Assembly: GCF_009865135.1 (NCBI RefSeq)
Contig: NZ_WWGH01000001.1
Span: 4,774,001 to 4,838,000, forward strand
DNA length: 64,000 bases
Direction of reading: 5' to 3'
Source of the DNA: Streptomyces sp. SID8374
GTDB lineage: Bacteria > Actinomycetota > Actinomycetes > Streptomycetales > Streptomycetaceae
The translations under genes and the position numbers were made by a program. The notes beneath the pieces were generated by a model. The model was given only the letters and a program-made list of their open reading frames with translations, did no database searches and was not told where the DNA came from. Positions 25,255-34,124 of the stretch are shown here, one piece after another (position 1 is the stretch's first letter; every line of letters begins with the position of its first letter).

Positions 25255-25932
25255 CCCCTCCACGATCGCGTCCAGCTCGGCGGCGGTCTGGTAGTCGGCG
25301 GCGTACTCCCGCCAGTGCTCCTTCACCTCGGTGAGCCGGGGCAGCTCCGCCGCGTCCTTCTCCGTGATCATCTCGGGGAAGAACTCCCGCCGGGAGGGCT
25401 GCTCCGCCCGGCGGGCCGCCGCCCTGCGGAAGACCAGGTCGCCGTAGACGTAACTCCAGATCGTCCGGTACGCGCGCACCGAGCGGGCGGGGGAGAGCCC
25501 GCAGGCCAGGGCGCAGTCGACGATCTCCTCCACCATCCACAGCGCGTTGCGGTCGGTCAGCTCGCCGAGCGCCAGGATGTCCAGGACCCAGGGGATGCGG
25601 CCGATGATGTCGTGCATGTGCACGGCCACCGCCACCATCCGCTCGCGCGGGTCCTCGGGCAGCTCCGGGCGCGGGAAGGCGGCCGCGGTGCCGGATAGGG
25701 TGAGCATCAGCAGCTCGTCCTTGTCCTGCACGTAGTGGTAGAGCGCCATCGGCGTGCTGCCCAGCTCCTTCGCCACCCGCCGCATGGAGAGCGCGTCCAC
25801 GCCCTCCTCCTCGACGATGCGGCGCGCGGTGGCGACCATCACGTCCGGGTCCAGCCTGCGGGGGCGGCCCACCGGTTTCTTCTTCTGCTCGGTCTTCCGG
25901 GTCTGCTTCTCGGTCTTCTCGCTGCCTGGCAC
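25228..25932 (-). CDS. TetR-family regulator (with C-terminal TetR_C domain)
   Basis: 234 residues from GTG 25932, with GGAAGGGGAG at good spacing; the longer upstream frame has no such site. Lys-rich N-terminus (KTEKQTRKTEQKKKPVGRPR), then HTH: VATARRIVEEEGVDALSMRR and STPMALYHYVQDKDELL. The C-terminal part is a ligand-binding domain of the TetR/AcrR type. It is divergent from an MFS exporter, so it likely represses that gene until a ligand binds. Confidence 0.93.
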   Translation of the reverse strand: MPGSEKTEKQTRKTEQKKKPVGRPRRLDPDVMVATARRIVEEEGVDALSMRRVAKELGSTPMALYHYVQDKDELLMLTLSGTAAAFPRPELPEDPRERMVAVAVHMHDIIGRIPWVLDILALGELTDRNALWMVEEIVDCALACGLSPARSVRAYRTIWSYVYGDLVFRRAAARRAEQPSRREFFPEMITEKDAAELPRLTEVKEHWREYAADYQTAAELDAIVEGLISRGTRG

Positions 25933-25984
25933 CTGGGCATTCTCCCCTTCCGGGTCCTCTTCCGTACCGGCGGGTTTATTTTCT

Positions 25985-25994
25985 ATACGTGTAT
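25985..25994. promoter_or_regulatory. Imperfect dyad ATACGTGTAT in the TetR/MFS gap
   Basis: An AT-rich island in otherwise GC-rich DNA lies at about 25975-26008 in the 114-bp divergent gap and includes ATACGTGTAT, an imperfect palindrome. It is the best candidate for the TetR operator overlapping the divergent promoters. No experimental support. Confidence 0.45.
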
Positions 25995-26046
25995 GGTAAT
26001 TCTCCGGTCGGGGATCGGTGAGGGTTGGCCAAGGGGAGGACGCGTC

Positions 26047-27531
26047 ATGGACGGCACGGTGGCAGGCGGGTCGGGGACGGAAGCGGCGGCGCGACACGGG
26101 CGGTGGCTGCTGGTGGTGGCGCTCACCGTGCAGTTCCTGGTGTCGCTGGACATGTCCGTGGTGAACGTGGCCCTGCCCGACATCCGCGGCGACCTCGGCT
26201 TCGGCCGGGACGGGCTGCTCTGGGTCGTCAACGCGTACGCCCTCGCCTTCGGCGGACTCCTCATGCTCGGCGGCCGGCTCGCCGACCTGGCGGGGCCCCG
26301 CCGCGTGCTCACGGCGGGCCTGGTCCTCTTCGGCCTCGCCAGCCTGGCCGGCGGTCTCGCCTGGTCGCCCGGGTCGCTGGTCGCGGCGCGGGCCGTCCAG
26401 GGCGTGGGCGCCGCCGCCCTCGCCCCGGTGGCGTTCGCCCTGATCACCCTCGCCTTCCCGGCCGGGCCCGCCCGCTCCCGGGCGCTCGGGCTCTGGGGTA
26501 TGGCGGGTGCGGCGGGCGGTGCGGTCGGGGTGCTGGCGGGCGGCGTGCTCACCGACGCGGCGGGGTGGCGGGCCGTGATGCTCGTCAACGTGCCGATCGT
26601 CGCCTTCGCCCTGGCCGCCGCCGCGCGTACCGGACCGGTCGGCAGGCAGCGCCGGACCGGCGCCCGGCTGGACCTCGCCGGGGCGCTCCTGGCCACGGCC
26701 GGGACGACGCTGCTGGTCCTCGGCCTCGTACGGGCATCCGACGACGGGTGGGGCTCGGCCGTCACGCTCTCCACGCTCGGTGCGGCGGTGCTCCTGCTGG
26801 CCGCGTTCGTCGCCGTCGAACTCCGTACGCCATCGCCTCTGCTCCGGCCCGGCCTGCTGCGGGGGCGGCCGGTGCTCACCGCCAACCTGTTCTGCCTGCT
26901 GCTGGCCTCGGCCCAGTTCGGCGCGTTCTACTTCGTCTCGCTCTACATGCAGCTGGTCCTCGGCTACGGGCCGACGGCCGCCGGGTTCGCGTTCCTGCCG
27001 TTCTGCGTGGGCGTCGTCGCGGGCTCCATCCTGGCCACCCGCGCGGTCGCGGTGCTCGGCATCCGGCGGCTGATGACCGTGGGCGGCGTGCTGGCGGCGC
27101 TCGGGATGGGCTGGTTCGCGGCCACCGCCACGGTCGACGGCTCCTTCCTCGCCTCGATCCTCGGCCCGTCGCTGCTCTGCTCGCTGGGCATCGGCCTCTG
27201 CTTCGTCCCGCTCGGTACGGCGGCCACCACCGACGTGGTGCCCGGCGAGACCGGTATGGCCTCCGGGCTGCTCAACAGCTCCCGCCAGGTCGGCGGTTCG
27301 CTCGGCCTCGCGGTGCTGGTCACGGTCGCCGCCCAGGTCACGGGCGGCGGCACCGGGGTGAGGGACCTCTCGGCCGGTTACGCGGCGGCGTTCTGGGTCG
27401 CGGCCGGGCTCCTGGCGGCCGCCGCGCTGGCGGCGTACGTCCTGCTGCCGGGGGAGAGCCGGGCGGGCGGCGGCCCGGTGGCCGCCCAGCCGGTCGCGGC
27501 GGAGCCTGGAGGCGACGCGGCGGACCGATGA
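26047..27531 (+). CDS. MFS drug exporter (DHA2, 14-helix type)
   Basis: 494 residues. The start MDGTVAGGSG precedes the first helix LLVVALTVQFLVSLDMSVVNVAL, which carries the LDxxxVNVALP motif of DHA2 transporters. LWVVNAYALAFGGLLMLGGR (motif A region) and about 14 hydrophobic segments follow. It is probably a proton-driven efflux pump, most likely controlled by the divergent TetR. Substrate not predictable. Confidence 0.93.
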   Translation: MDGTVAGGSGTEAAARHGRWLLVVALTVQFLVSLDMSVVNVALPDIRGDLGFGRDGLLWVVNAYALAFGGLLMLGGRLADLAGPRRVLTAGLVLFGLASLAGGLAWSPGSLVAARAVQGVGAAALAPVAFALITLAFPAGPARSRALGLWGMAGAAGGAVGVLAGGVLTDAAGWRAVMLVNVPIVAFALAAAARTGPVGRQRRTGARLDLAGALLATAGTTLLVLGLVRASDDGWGSAVTLSTLGAAVLLLAAFVAVELRTPSPLLRPGLLRGRPVLTANLFCLLLASAQFGAFYFVSLYMQLVLGYGPTAAGFAFLPFCVGVVAGSILATRAVAVLGIRRLMTVGGVLAALGMGWFAATATVDGSFLASILGPSLLCSLGIGLCFVPLGTAATTDVVPGETGMASGLLNSSRQVGGSLGLAVLVTVAAQVTGGGTGVRDLSAGYAAAFWVAAGLLAAAALAAYVLLPGESRAGGGPVAAQPVAAEPGGDAADR

Positions 27532-27619
27532 GTCCGGGCGCGCGGGCCGGTCTACCTTCCACGAGGCCCACGAGGCGCACGCCCCGACCGTGGGGCGGCC
27601 GGACGAGGAGACGACCACC

Positions 27620-28084
27620 ATGCAGAAGATCACCCCCTGTCTCTGGTACGACGGCCAGGCGAAGGAGGCGGCCGAGCACTACGTCGCGATCTTCGGCGGC
27701 GACTCCCGCGTCCTGGACATCAGCTACTACGGCGAAGCCGGTCCCGGCACGGCGGGCGACGTCCTCACCGTCAGCTTCCGGCTCGCGGGCCAGGAGTACA
27801 CGGGCCTCAACGGCGGCCCCCAGTTCCCCTTCACCGAGGCGATCTCGCTCTCCGTGGACTGCGCCGACCAGGCCGAGGTGGACCGGCTCTGGGCCGCGCT
27901 CTCCGAGGGCGGCGAGGAGGGGCAGTGCGGCTGGCTCAAGGACCGGTACGGCGTCTCCTGGCAGATCGTCCCGAACGAGCTGCCGGGGCTGCTGGCCGAC
28001 CCGGACCCGGCGAAGGCGGAGCGGACGATGAAGGCGATGCTCGGGATGGGCAAGCTGGACATCCAGGCGCTGCGGGACGCCTGA
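27620..28084 (+). CDS. VOC-superfamily protein (PhnB/3-demethylubiquinone methyltransferase-like)
   Basis: 154 residues, ATG 27620 with GAGGAG upstream. Motifs ITPCLWYDGQAKEAAEHYVA, LAGQEYTGLNGGPQFPFTEA and GWLKDRYGVSWQIVP are those of the PhnB-like VOC family, annotated as 3-demethylubiquinone-9 methyltransferases although these Streptomyces members lack proof of that activity. Confidence 0.9.
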   Translation: MQKITPCLWYDGQAKEAAEHYVAIFGGDSRVLDISYYGEAGPGTAGDVLTVSFRLAGQEYTGLNGGPQFPFTEAISLSVDCADQAEVDRLWAALSEGGEEGQCGWLKDRYGVSWQIVPNELPGLLADPDPAKAERTMKAMLGMGKLDIQALRDA

Positions 28085-28126
28085 GCCGGGCTGATGCTGC
28101 GGGCTCGTTCCGGGGGGCGTCCGCGC

Positions 28127-28232
28127 CCGCCGGTCTGCTGCCCGCCGGTCCGTCGGCCGCCGGTCCGCCCGCCGGTCCGCGCCCGCAGGTCCGCTGCCCG
28201 GCGGTCCGCGCCCGCCGGCCGGTCCGCTCCTG
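28127..28232. repeat. Degenerate GGTCCGC-type tandem repeats
   Basis: About seven copies of a 12-18 bp unit, roughly GGTCCGCGCCCGCC, between the VOC gene and the next gene. No other content is seen in this gap of about 180 bp. Confidence 0.65.
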
Positions 28233-28263
28233 GGCCGCGTCGGCTGTCGGTAGTGTCTGGGCC

Positions 28264-28950
28264 ATGTCACGCCGTGCCCCGCTGCCTCCGCCCCCGCCTC
28301 CCGTGGAGATCCGGACCTGGCCCGACCGCGAGGCGATGCTCGCCGACCGGGCGCTGGTCCTGCGCGCGCTGGTGGGGATGCACCTGGGGCCGGGGCGGCT
28401 CGGCGTGCTGGGGATGTGGGCCGGGCTCGCCGCGTTCGGCTGGCTGCTGGTGGGGTCGGCGCTCGTCGTGTTCGAGGAGGCGCACGACTTCTTCAGCGTG
28501 CTCGGCGGGATCCTGTCCCTGCTCGTCGGCGCCGCCGCGCTGATCCCGGCCGTCGCCTTCGTCTGCCTGTACCTCGCCCGCGACCGGGAGGTGCGCGCGC
28601 TGCTCGTGGAGTGGGGCGCGCTGGACCGGGACCCGGAGCGCGACCGGGAGTTGCGGCTGCCCGGGACGAGCCTGGTCTGGCTGCTGCTGTCGTTCGCCCT
28701 GGCGGCGGGCGGGCTGGCGCTCTGTGTGATCGCACCGGCGAGCGCCCGGCCGGGCGAGCACACGTACGGCTTGGTCGCCCTGGCCATGGGCCTCGGCATG
28801 GTCGCCTGGCTCACCGGACTCATCGGCGCGGTCAAGGCGTTGGCGCACCGGCGCTGGGTGGTGCGCGTCCTGAAGGGGGCCGCAGCACCGGCGCAGGCCT
28901 TGGCGCACGCTGTGGCCGACGCCTCGGCGCACGCCCCGGCGCACCGCTGA
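28264..28950 (+). CDS. Small integral membrane protein
   Basis: 228 residues. A Pro-rich N-terminus (APLPPPPPPVEIRTW) is followed by four likely transmembrane helices, for example WAGLAAFGWLLVGSALVVF and TSLVWLLLSFALAAGGLALC. The C-terminal end is Ala/His-rich and repetitive (ALAHAVADASAHAPAHR). No recognised domain; convergent with the THUMP-like methyltransferase gene. Confidence 0.7.
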   Translation: MSRRAPLPPPPPPVEIRTWPDREAMLADRALVLRALVGMHLGPGRLGVLGMWAGLAAFGWLLVGSALVVFEEAHDFFSVLGGILSLLVGAAALIPAVAFVCLYLARDREVRALLVEWGALDRDPERDRELRLPGTSLVWLLLSFALAAGGLALCVIAPASARPGEHTYGLVALAMGLGMVAWLTGLIGAVKALAHRRWVVRVLKGAAAPAQALAHAVADASAHAPAHR

Positions 28951-29030
28951 CGCCGTACGTTCCGACCCGTCGGCTCACCGACCCACCGGACCGACATCGG
29001 CCGGAGCGTTCAGGCGTCGGGCGTCGGGCG

Positions 29031-30254
29031 TCACCCCAGCGGATGCCCGATCAGCATCGTCGGGGCCCCGGCCACCCGGGTCAGGAACACCGTCGCCGAG
29101 TTGGGCCCGCTCAGCTTCATCCGGCGGCGCAGTTCCTCCGGTTCGACCGCCGAGCCCCGCTTCTTGACGGTCAGTACGCCCACCCCGCGCTCCCGCAGCA
29201 GCGCCTTCAGCTTCTTCATGTTGAACGGCAGCCGGTCGGTGATCTCGTACCCGGCGACGTACGGCGAGGAGTACGGCACATCGCTCGTGACGTACGCGAT
29301 CGTCTCGTCCACCAGCCGCCCGCCGCACCGCTCCACGATGTCGGCCACCAGGTGCGCCCGGATCACCGCGCCGTCCGGCTCGTACAGATAGCGCCCGACC
29401 GGGCCCACCGGCGGGGCGTCCAGCGGGGCCGAGGCGGTGAGGGTGGCCCCGGACGGCAGCAGGGTGGCCCGGAACGAGCCGGGCGCGATCCCCTCCCCGT
29501 ACCAGAGCACCGCCTCCTTCACGTCGCCCCCGTCCGAGATCCACTCGGCCTCCGCCTCCGGGCCGATCGCCTCGTGCGGGATGCCGGGCGCGATCTTCAG
29601 CGCCGCGCGGGGGGCCTTCAGCGCGGCGGCCACCGCCCAGGAGAGCGGCGGTGAGTACGCCTCCGGGTCGAAGATCCGGCCGCGTCCGCCCCGCCGGGCC
29701 GGGTCCACGAAGACGGCGTCGTACGGAGAGGTGTCGATCTCCGTGACGTCGGCGCACCGCACCTCGATCAGCGCGCCCAGGCCGAGCGCCCCGGCGTTGG
29801 CGCGGGCCACCTCGGCGGTGAGCGGGTCGCGGTCCACGGCGAGGACGGTGATCCCGGCGCGGGCCAGCGCGATGGCGTCGCCGCCGATGCCGCAGCACAG
29901 GTCGGCCACGCTGCGCACGCCGAGCGCGGCGAACCTGGCGGCGCGGTGGGCGGCGACCGAGGTGCGGGTGGCCTGTTCGACGCCGTTGGGCGTGAAGTAC
30001 ATCCGGTACGCGTCCTCCGCCCCGAACTTCGCCACCGCCCGCTGCCGCAGCCGGGCCTGGCCGAGCGCCGCCGACACCAGCTCCGCCGGGTGCGTGCGGC
30101 GCAGCCGGGTCGCGGTGGCCAGCTCGGCGGCGGGGTCGTGGTCGCGCAGCTCGGCCAGCAGGTGCTCGCCCTCGGGGGTGCGCAGGGCGGCGAAGGCGGC
30201 GCGAGCGGGGTCGTCGGCCGGGGTGGCGGGGGTCGATGCGTTCACCCGGTCCAT
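29031..30254 (-). CDS. Class I SAM methyltransferase with THUMP-like C-terminal domain
   Basis: 407 residues from ATG 30254. The SAM-binding loop VADLCCGIGGDAIALARAG and AVDRDPLTAEVARANA are clear. YDAVFVDPARRGGRGRIFDP follows, a DPPY-like catalytic block. The C-terminal half matches THUMP-like domain proteins (ending TMLIGHPLG). Such proteins are likely RNA methyltransferases. Confidence 0.85.
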   Translation of the reverse strand: MDRVNASTPATPADDPARAAFAALRTPEGEHLLAELRDHDPAAELATATRLRRTHPAELVSAALGQARLRQRAVAKFGAEDAYRMYFTPNGVEQATRTSVAAHRAARFAALGVRSVADLCCGIGGDAIALARAGITVLAVDRDPLTAEVARANAGALGLGALIEVRCADVTEIDTSPYDAVFVDPARRGGRGRIFDPEAYSPPLSWAVAAALKAPRAALKIAPGIPHEAIGPEAEAEWISDGGDVKEAVLWYGEGIAPGSFRATLLPSGATLTASAPLDAPPVGPVGRYLYEPDGAVIRAHLVADIVERCGGRLVDETIAYVTSDVPYSSPYVAGYEITDRLPFNMKKLKALLRERGVGVLTVKKRGSAVEPEELRRRMKLSGPNSATVFLTRVAGAPTMLIGHPLG

Positions 30255-30437
30255 TGTGGCCGGTGCGCGCAGGCGGGCGCCCATGGGCCGACGCGGGCTC
30301 TTGAAGGGTGACACGTCAACCCTATGGGCCGGTCGGGGGACGGGTCCGGTCCCCTCGCGGTGTCGGGGCGGGAGGCGCGTAGGCGGCTGGCAGGATGCGG
30401 CGCCATGCAGCTAGTACGACAAAAAGGAAAATCACCC

Positions 30438-31361
30438 ATGAAGCGGCACCGGCCGGTCTCCGTCGTGCTGGCGGCCCTCCTGGCCGCCACCATCACCTCG
30501 GCCTGCGCGTCGGAGACGGGTGGCGGCGGCGCGGGAGCCCCGGGCGGACCGGCGAAGCCCGCCGCCGGGCAGCCGAACGAGGCCGCCCCGCAGGCCGGGC
30601 CCGCCCGCGCTCTGGACACGTACGCCGAGGAACTCAAGCGCAGACAGGCCGCACGGGCCGTCGCCGCGAAGAAGTGGGGGCTGGCCAAGACCCCGCTCGC
30701 CGCCCCCGAACCGCCGGAGGTGAAGCCGCGCATCACCACCCGCAAGGGGTTCGAGGTCCGGGACGACAAGGGGCTGCCGCCCGTCTTCACCACCGTCCCC
30801 ACCAAGGAGAAGATCGTCTTCCTCACCATGGACGACGGGGCGGAGAAGGACCCCGCGCTGCTGCGGATGATGACCGAACTGGACATCCCCTACAGCGCCT
30901 TCCTGAGCGACTACGTCACCAACGACAACTACGCGTACTTCCAGCAGATGCAGAAGCGCGGGGTGGTCATCAGCAACCACACGCTCAACCACCGCTATCT
31001 GCCCGGCCTCTCCTACGCCGAGCAGAAGCGGGAGATCTGCGGCCAGCAGGAGAAGATCCTCAAGAACTACGGGAAGCGCCCCACCCTCTTCCGCCCGCCC
31101 TACGGCAACTACAACCGCGACACCCTCGTCGTCGCCAAGAGCTGCGGCATCACCGCCGTGCCCCTGTGGTCCGCCGAGGCCTTCGCCGACCACATGGAGT
31201 GGCGCGAGTGGGACCGGGACCTGCACCCCGGCGACATCGTCCTCACCCACTTCCGGGGCAAGGGCGCCTGGAAGGGCACGATGCCCGACATGATCCGCCT
31301 GGTCATGAAGACCATCACGGACAAGGGGTACGCGGTGGCGAAGCTGGAGGACTACGTCTGA
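30438..31361 (+). CDS. Lipoprotein polysaccharide deacetylase
   Basis: 307 residues, ATG 30438 after AAAAAGGAAA. The N-terminal signal ends in a lipobox (TITSAC). The NodB-like core has TMDDGAEKDP (metal Asp), SNHTLNHRYL (His pair), RPPYGNY and a late LTHFRGKG. It probably removes acetyl groups from cell-wall or other polysaccharides outside the membrane. The metal site has a Met where many family members have Phe. Confidence 0.88.
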   Translation: MKRHRPVSVVLAALLAATITSACASETGGGGAGAPGGPAKPAAGQPNEAAPQAGPARALDTYAEELKRRQAARAVAAKKWGLAKTPLAAPEPPEVKPRITTRKGFEVRDDKGLPPVFTTVPTKEKIVFLTMDDGAEKDPALLRMMTELDIPYSAFLSDYVTNDNYAYFQQMQKRGVVISNHTLNHRYLPGLSYAEQKREICGQQEKILKNYGKRPTLFRPPYGNYNRDTLVVAKSCGITAVPLWSAEAFADHMEWREWDRDLHPGDIVLTHFRGKGAWKGTMPDMIRLVMKTITDKGYAVAKLEDYV

Positions 31362-31396
31362 CCCCCGCCTCCTGACGTACGCCCCCGAATGCGCGC

Positions 31397-31735
31397 TCAG
31401 CCCCCGCTGCGCGCGCATTCGTCGCTGGTGCCCCCGCTGCGGCAGGGCGGGGAGTTCCAGGCGGGGGCGATGGCGGGGGTCCAGTCCACGCCCGGGGCGG
31501 TGGGGAGGGGCGCGGACATCGTGCCGGCGGTCGCCTCGTGGGACCGCGCCCAGCCGCGCATCCCCAGCCACAGGGCCGATATGGCCCCGGCCGCCACCTC
31601 CGCGACCACCAGCACCAGGCCCAGCAGCAGGTCCGCGCGGCCACCTGGCGCCGACGGCCGCCCCGCGACCCTCCCGGCCGGTCTTCCGGGTCTTCCGGGC
31701 GGTCCTCCGGGCAGGCCGCTCTCGGGATGCGTCAT
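31397..31735 (-). CDS. Small membrane protein, hypothetical
   Basis: About 112 residues from ATG 31735: Pro/Gly-rich start (GLPGGPPGRPGRPAGRVAGR), one transmembrane helix (LLLGLVLVVAEVAAGAISAL), then a Ser/Thr/Pro segment with paired Cys near the end. The ribosome site is too close for certainty, so a start further upstream is possible. It is divergent from groES. Confidence 0.5.
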   Translation of the reverse strand: MTHPESGLPGGPPGRPGRPAGRVAGRPSAPGGRADLLLGLVLVVAEVAAGAISALWLGMRGWARSHEATAGTMSAPLPTAPGVDWTPAIAPAWNSPPCRSGGTSDECARSGG

Positions 31736-31830
31736 CTCCGTACCGTCGTACGGAACGCGAAGCTCCGCCCCGGCGTTGTCCCGACGGTGATCCGACGGAG
31801 CCCCGACCGAGACGGCGCGAGGGTGGTGAA

Positions 31831-31857
31831 TTGGCACTCCGCTTGACCGAGTGCTAA
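31831..31857. promoter_or_regulatory. CIRCE operator 1 (HrcA site)
   Basis: TTGGCACTC, 9-bp spacer, GAGTGCTAA: eight of nine outer positions match the consensus TTAGCACTC-N9-GAGTGCTAA. It overlaps the groES promoter and is the binding site for the heat-shock repressor HrcA. Confidence 0.93.
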
Positions 31858-31871
31858 TCGCGGTCATAGTC
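31843..31871 (+). promoter_or_regulatory. groES-groEL1 promoter
   Basis: TTGACC (31843-31848) with CATAGT/ATAGTC 16-17 bp later (31865-31871) looks like a housekeeping sigma-type promoter. It lies within and just after the first CIRCE, so HrcA would block RNA polymerase. Confidence 0.65.
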
Positions 31872-31877
31872 TCAGGT

Positions 31878-31904
31878 CTGGCACTCCCCCCTGGAGAGTG
31901 CCAG
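31878..31904. promoter_or_regulatory. CIRCE operator 2
   Basis: CTGGCACTC-N9-GAGTGCCAG is a perfect 9-bp inverted repeat with CIRCE spacing, 47 bp downstream of the first. Two sites strengthen HrcA control of groESL. Confidence 0.88.
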
Positions 31905-32013
31905 CACCACACTGTGCGACAGGGCAGGTCCGGCACCCGCGACGACGGATCGGTCTGGTCGCCGCCCACTGACTGCTAAACCCCGTGAGATCTCCGAAGG
32001 GGGAGACCGGATC

Positions 32014-32322
32014 GTGTCGACCACCAGCTCCAAGGTTGCGATCAAGCCGCTTGAGGACCGCATTGTGGTCCAGCCGCTCGACGCCGAGCAGACCACGGCT
32101 TCCGGCCTGGTCATTCCGGACACCGCGAAGGAGAAGCCCCAGGAGGGCGTCGTCCTCGCCGTTGGTCCGGGCCGCTTCGAGAACGGCGAGCGTCTTCCGC
32201 TCGACGTCAAGACCGGCGACGTCGTCCTGTACAGCAAGTACGGCGGCACCGAGGTGAAGTACAACGGCGAGGAGTACCTCGTCCTCTCGGCCCGCGACGT
32301 CCTCGCGATCGTCGAGAAGTAA
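32014..32322 (+). CDS. groES: Co-chaperonin GroES
   Basis: 102 residues from GTG 32014 (GAAGGGGGAG site). IKPLEDRIVVQPLDAEQTT, GLVIPDTAKEKPQEGVVLAV with the mobile loop, and VLYSKYGGTEVKYNGEEYL are all present. It forms the heptameric lid of the GroEL chaperonin and precedes groEL1 by 98 bp. Confidence 0.98.
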   Translation: MSTTSSKVAIKPLEDRIVVQPLDAEQTTASGLVIPDTAKEKPQEGVVLAVGPGRFENGERLPLDVKTGDVVLYSKYGGTEVKYNGEEYLVLSARDVLAIVEK

Positions 32323-32420
32323 TTCACCCACGTTTGCTTGTGTTCTGCGCCCCTGGCCCCCTGCGAAATAACTAGCCGGGTGGCGAGGGGCGCAGTTCGT
32401 CCGAGAGGGAAGTACAGCCC

Positions 32421-34046
32421 ATGGCGAAGATTCTGAAGTTCGACGAGGACGCCCGTCGCGCCCTTGAGCGCGGCGTCAACAAGCTTGCCGACACGGTCAA
32501 GGTGACGATCGGCCCCAAGGGCCGCAACGTCGTCATCGACAAGAAGTTCGGCGCACCCACCATCACCAACGACGGCGTCACCATCGCGCGCGAGGTCGAA
32601 CTCGACGACCCGTACGAGAACCTCGGTGCCCAGCTCGTCAAGGAGGTGGCGACCAAGACCAACGACGTAGCGGGTGACGGCACCACCACCGCGACCGTCC
32701 TGGCCCAGGCGCTCGTCCGCGAGGGTCTGCGCAACGTCGCCGCGGGCGCCTCCCCGGCCGCCCTGAAGAAGGGCATCGACGCCGCCGTCAAGGCCGTGTC
32801 CGAGGAGCTCCTCTCCACCGCGCGCCCGATCGACGACAAGTCCGACATCGCCGCCGTGGCCGCGCTCTCCGCGCAGGACACCCAGGTCGGCGAGCTCATC
32901 GCGGACGCGATGGACAAGGTCGGCAAGGACGGTGTCATCACCGTCGAGGAGTCCAACACCTTCGGTCTGGACCTGGAGTTCACCGAGGGCATGGCCTTCG
33001 ACAAGGGCTACCTGTCCCCGTACATGGTGACCGACCAGGAGCGTATGGAGGCCGTCCTCGACGACCCGTACATCCTGATCCACCAGGGCAAGATCGGCTC
33101 CATCCAGGAGCTGCTCCCGCTGCTGGAGAAGGTCATCCAGAGCGGTGGCTCCAAGCCGCTCCTGATCATCGCCGAGGACGTCGAGGGCGAGGCGCTCTCC
33201 ACCCTCGTCGTCAACAAGATCCGCGGCACCTTCAACGCCGTCGCGGTGAAGGCCCCCGGCTTCGGTGACCGCCGCAAGGCCATGCTCGGCGACATCGCCA
33301 CCCTCACCGGTGCGACCGTCATCGCCGAAGAGGTCGGCCTCAAGCTGGACCAGGCCGGTCTGGACGTGCTCGGCACCGCCCGCCGCGTCACCGTCTCCAA
33401 GGACGACACGACCATCGTCGACGGCGGGGGCAACTCCGACGACGTCAAGGGCCGCGTCAACCAGATCAAGGCCGAGATCGAGTCCACGGACTCCGACTGG
33501 GACCGCGAGAAGCTCCAGGAGCGCCTGGCGAAGCTGGCCGGCGGCGTGTGCGTCATCCGCGTCGGTGCCGCCACCGAGGTGGAGCTCAAGGAGAAGAAGC
33601 ACCGCCTCGAGGACGCCATCTCCGCCACCCGCGCCGCGGTCGAGGAGGGCATCGTCTCCGGCGGTGGCTCCGCCCTCGTCCACGCGGTGAAGGTCCTGGA
33701 GGGCAACCTCGGCAAGACCGGCGACGAGGCCACCGGTGTCGCGGTCGTCCGCCGCGCCGCCGTCGAGCCGCTGCGCTGGATCGCCGAGAACGCCGGCCTG
33801 GAGGGTTACGTCATCACCTCCAAGGTCTCCGAGCTGGACAAGGGCCAGGGCTTCAACGCCGCCACCGGCGAGTACGGCGACCTGGTCAAGGCCGGCGTCA
33901 TCGACCCGGTCAAGGTCACCCGCTCCGCCCTGGAGAACGCCGCGTCCATCGCGTCGCTGCTGCTCACGACCGAGACCCTGGTCGTCGAGAAGCCGGCCGA
34001 GGAAGAGGCCGACGCCGGTCACGGCGGCCACGGCCACTCCCACTAG
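32421..34046 (+). CDS. groEL1: Chaperonin GroEL1
   Basis: 541 residues with GPKGRNVVIDKKFGAPTITN, NDVAGDGTTTATVLAQAL (ATPase Asp) and GGGSALVHAVKVL. The C-terminus is His-rich (GHGGHGHSH), the mark of actinobacterial GroEL1 rather than the Gly-Met tail of GroEL2. Streptomyces has two groEL genes; this is the operonic one, under CIRCE/HrcA control. Confidence 0.97.
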   Translation: MAKILKFDEDARRALERGVNKLADTVKVTIGPKGRNVVIDKKFGAPTITNDGVTIAREVELDDPYENLGAQLVKEVATKTNDVAGDGTTTATVLAQALVREGLRNVAAGASPAALKKGIDAAVKAVSEELLSTARPIDDKSDIAAVAALSAQDTQVGELIADAMDKVGKDGVITVEESNTFGLDLEFTEGMAFDKGYLSPYMVTDQERMEAVLDDPYILIHQGKIGSIQELLPLLEKVIQSGGSKPLLIIAEDVEGEALSTLVVNKIRGTFNAVAVKAPGFGDRRKAMLGDIATLTGATVIAEEVGLKLDQAGLDVLGTARRVTVSKDDTTIVDGGGNSDDVKGRVNQIKAEIESTDSDWDREKLQERLAKLAGGVCVIRVGAATEVELKEKKHRLEDAISATRAAVEEGIVSGGGSALVHAVKVLEGNLGKTGDEATGVAVVRRAAVEPLRWIAENAGLEGYVITSKVSELDKGQGFNAATGEYGDLVKAGVIDPVKVTRSALENAASIASLLLTTETLVVEKPAEEEADAGHGGHGHSH

Positions 34047-34067
34047 TACGCGGCTTTCCGTACGCCT

Positions 34068-34104
34068 GAGGCCCGGTACCCCCGTCGCGGGGGCACCGGG
34101 CCTC
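34068..34104. terminator. Hairpin after groEL1
   Basis: GAGGCCCGGT (34068-34077) pairs with ACCGGGCCTC (34095-34104); an inner CCCCCG/CGGGGG stem extends it. It lies between groEL1 and the convergent dehydrogenase gene. Confidence 0.8.
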
Positions 34105-34124
34105 GGTGCGTTCCGGCTGTCCGC

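Noticed and set aside
28127..28232. Clustered GGTCCGC repeats considered as a CRISPR array
   Set aside because: Units are only 12-18 bp, contiguous and degenerate, with no spacers or cas genes.
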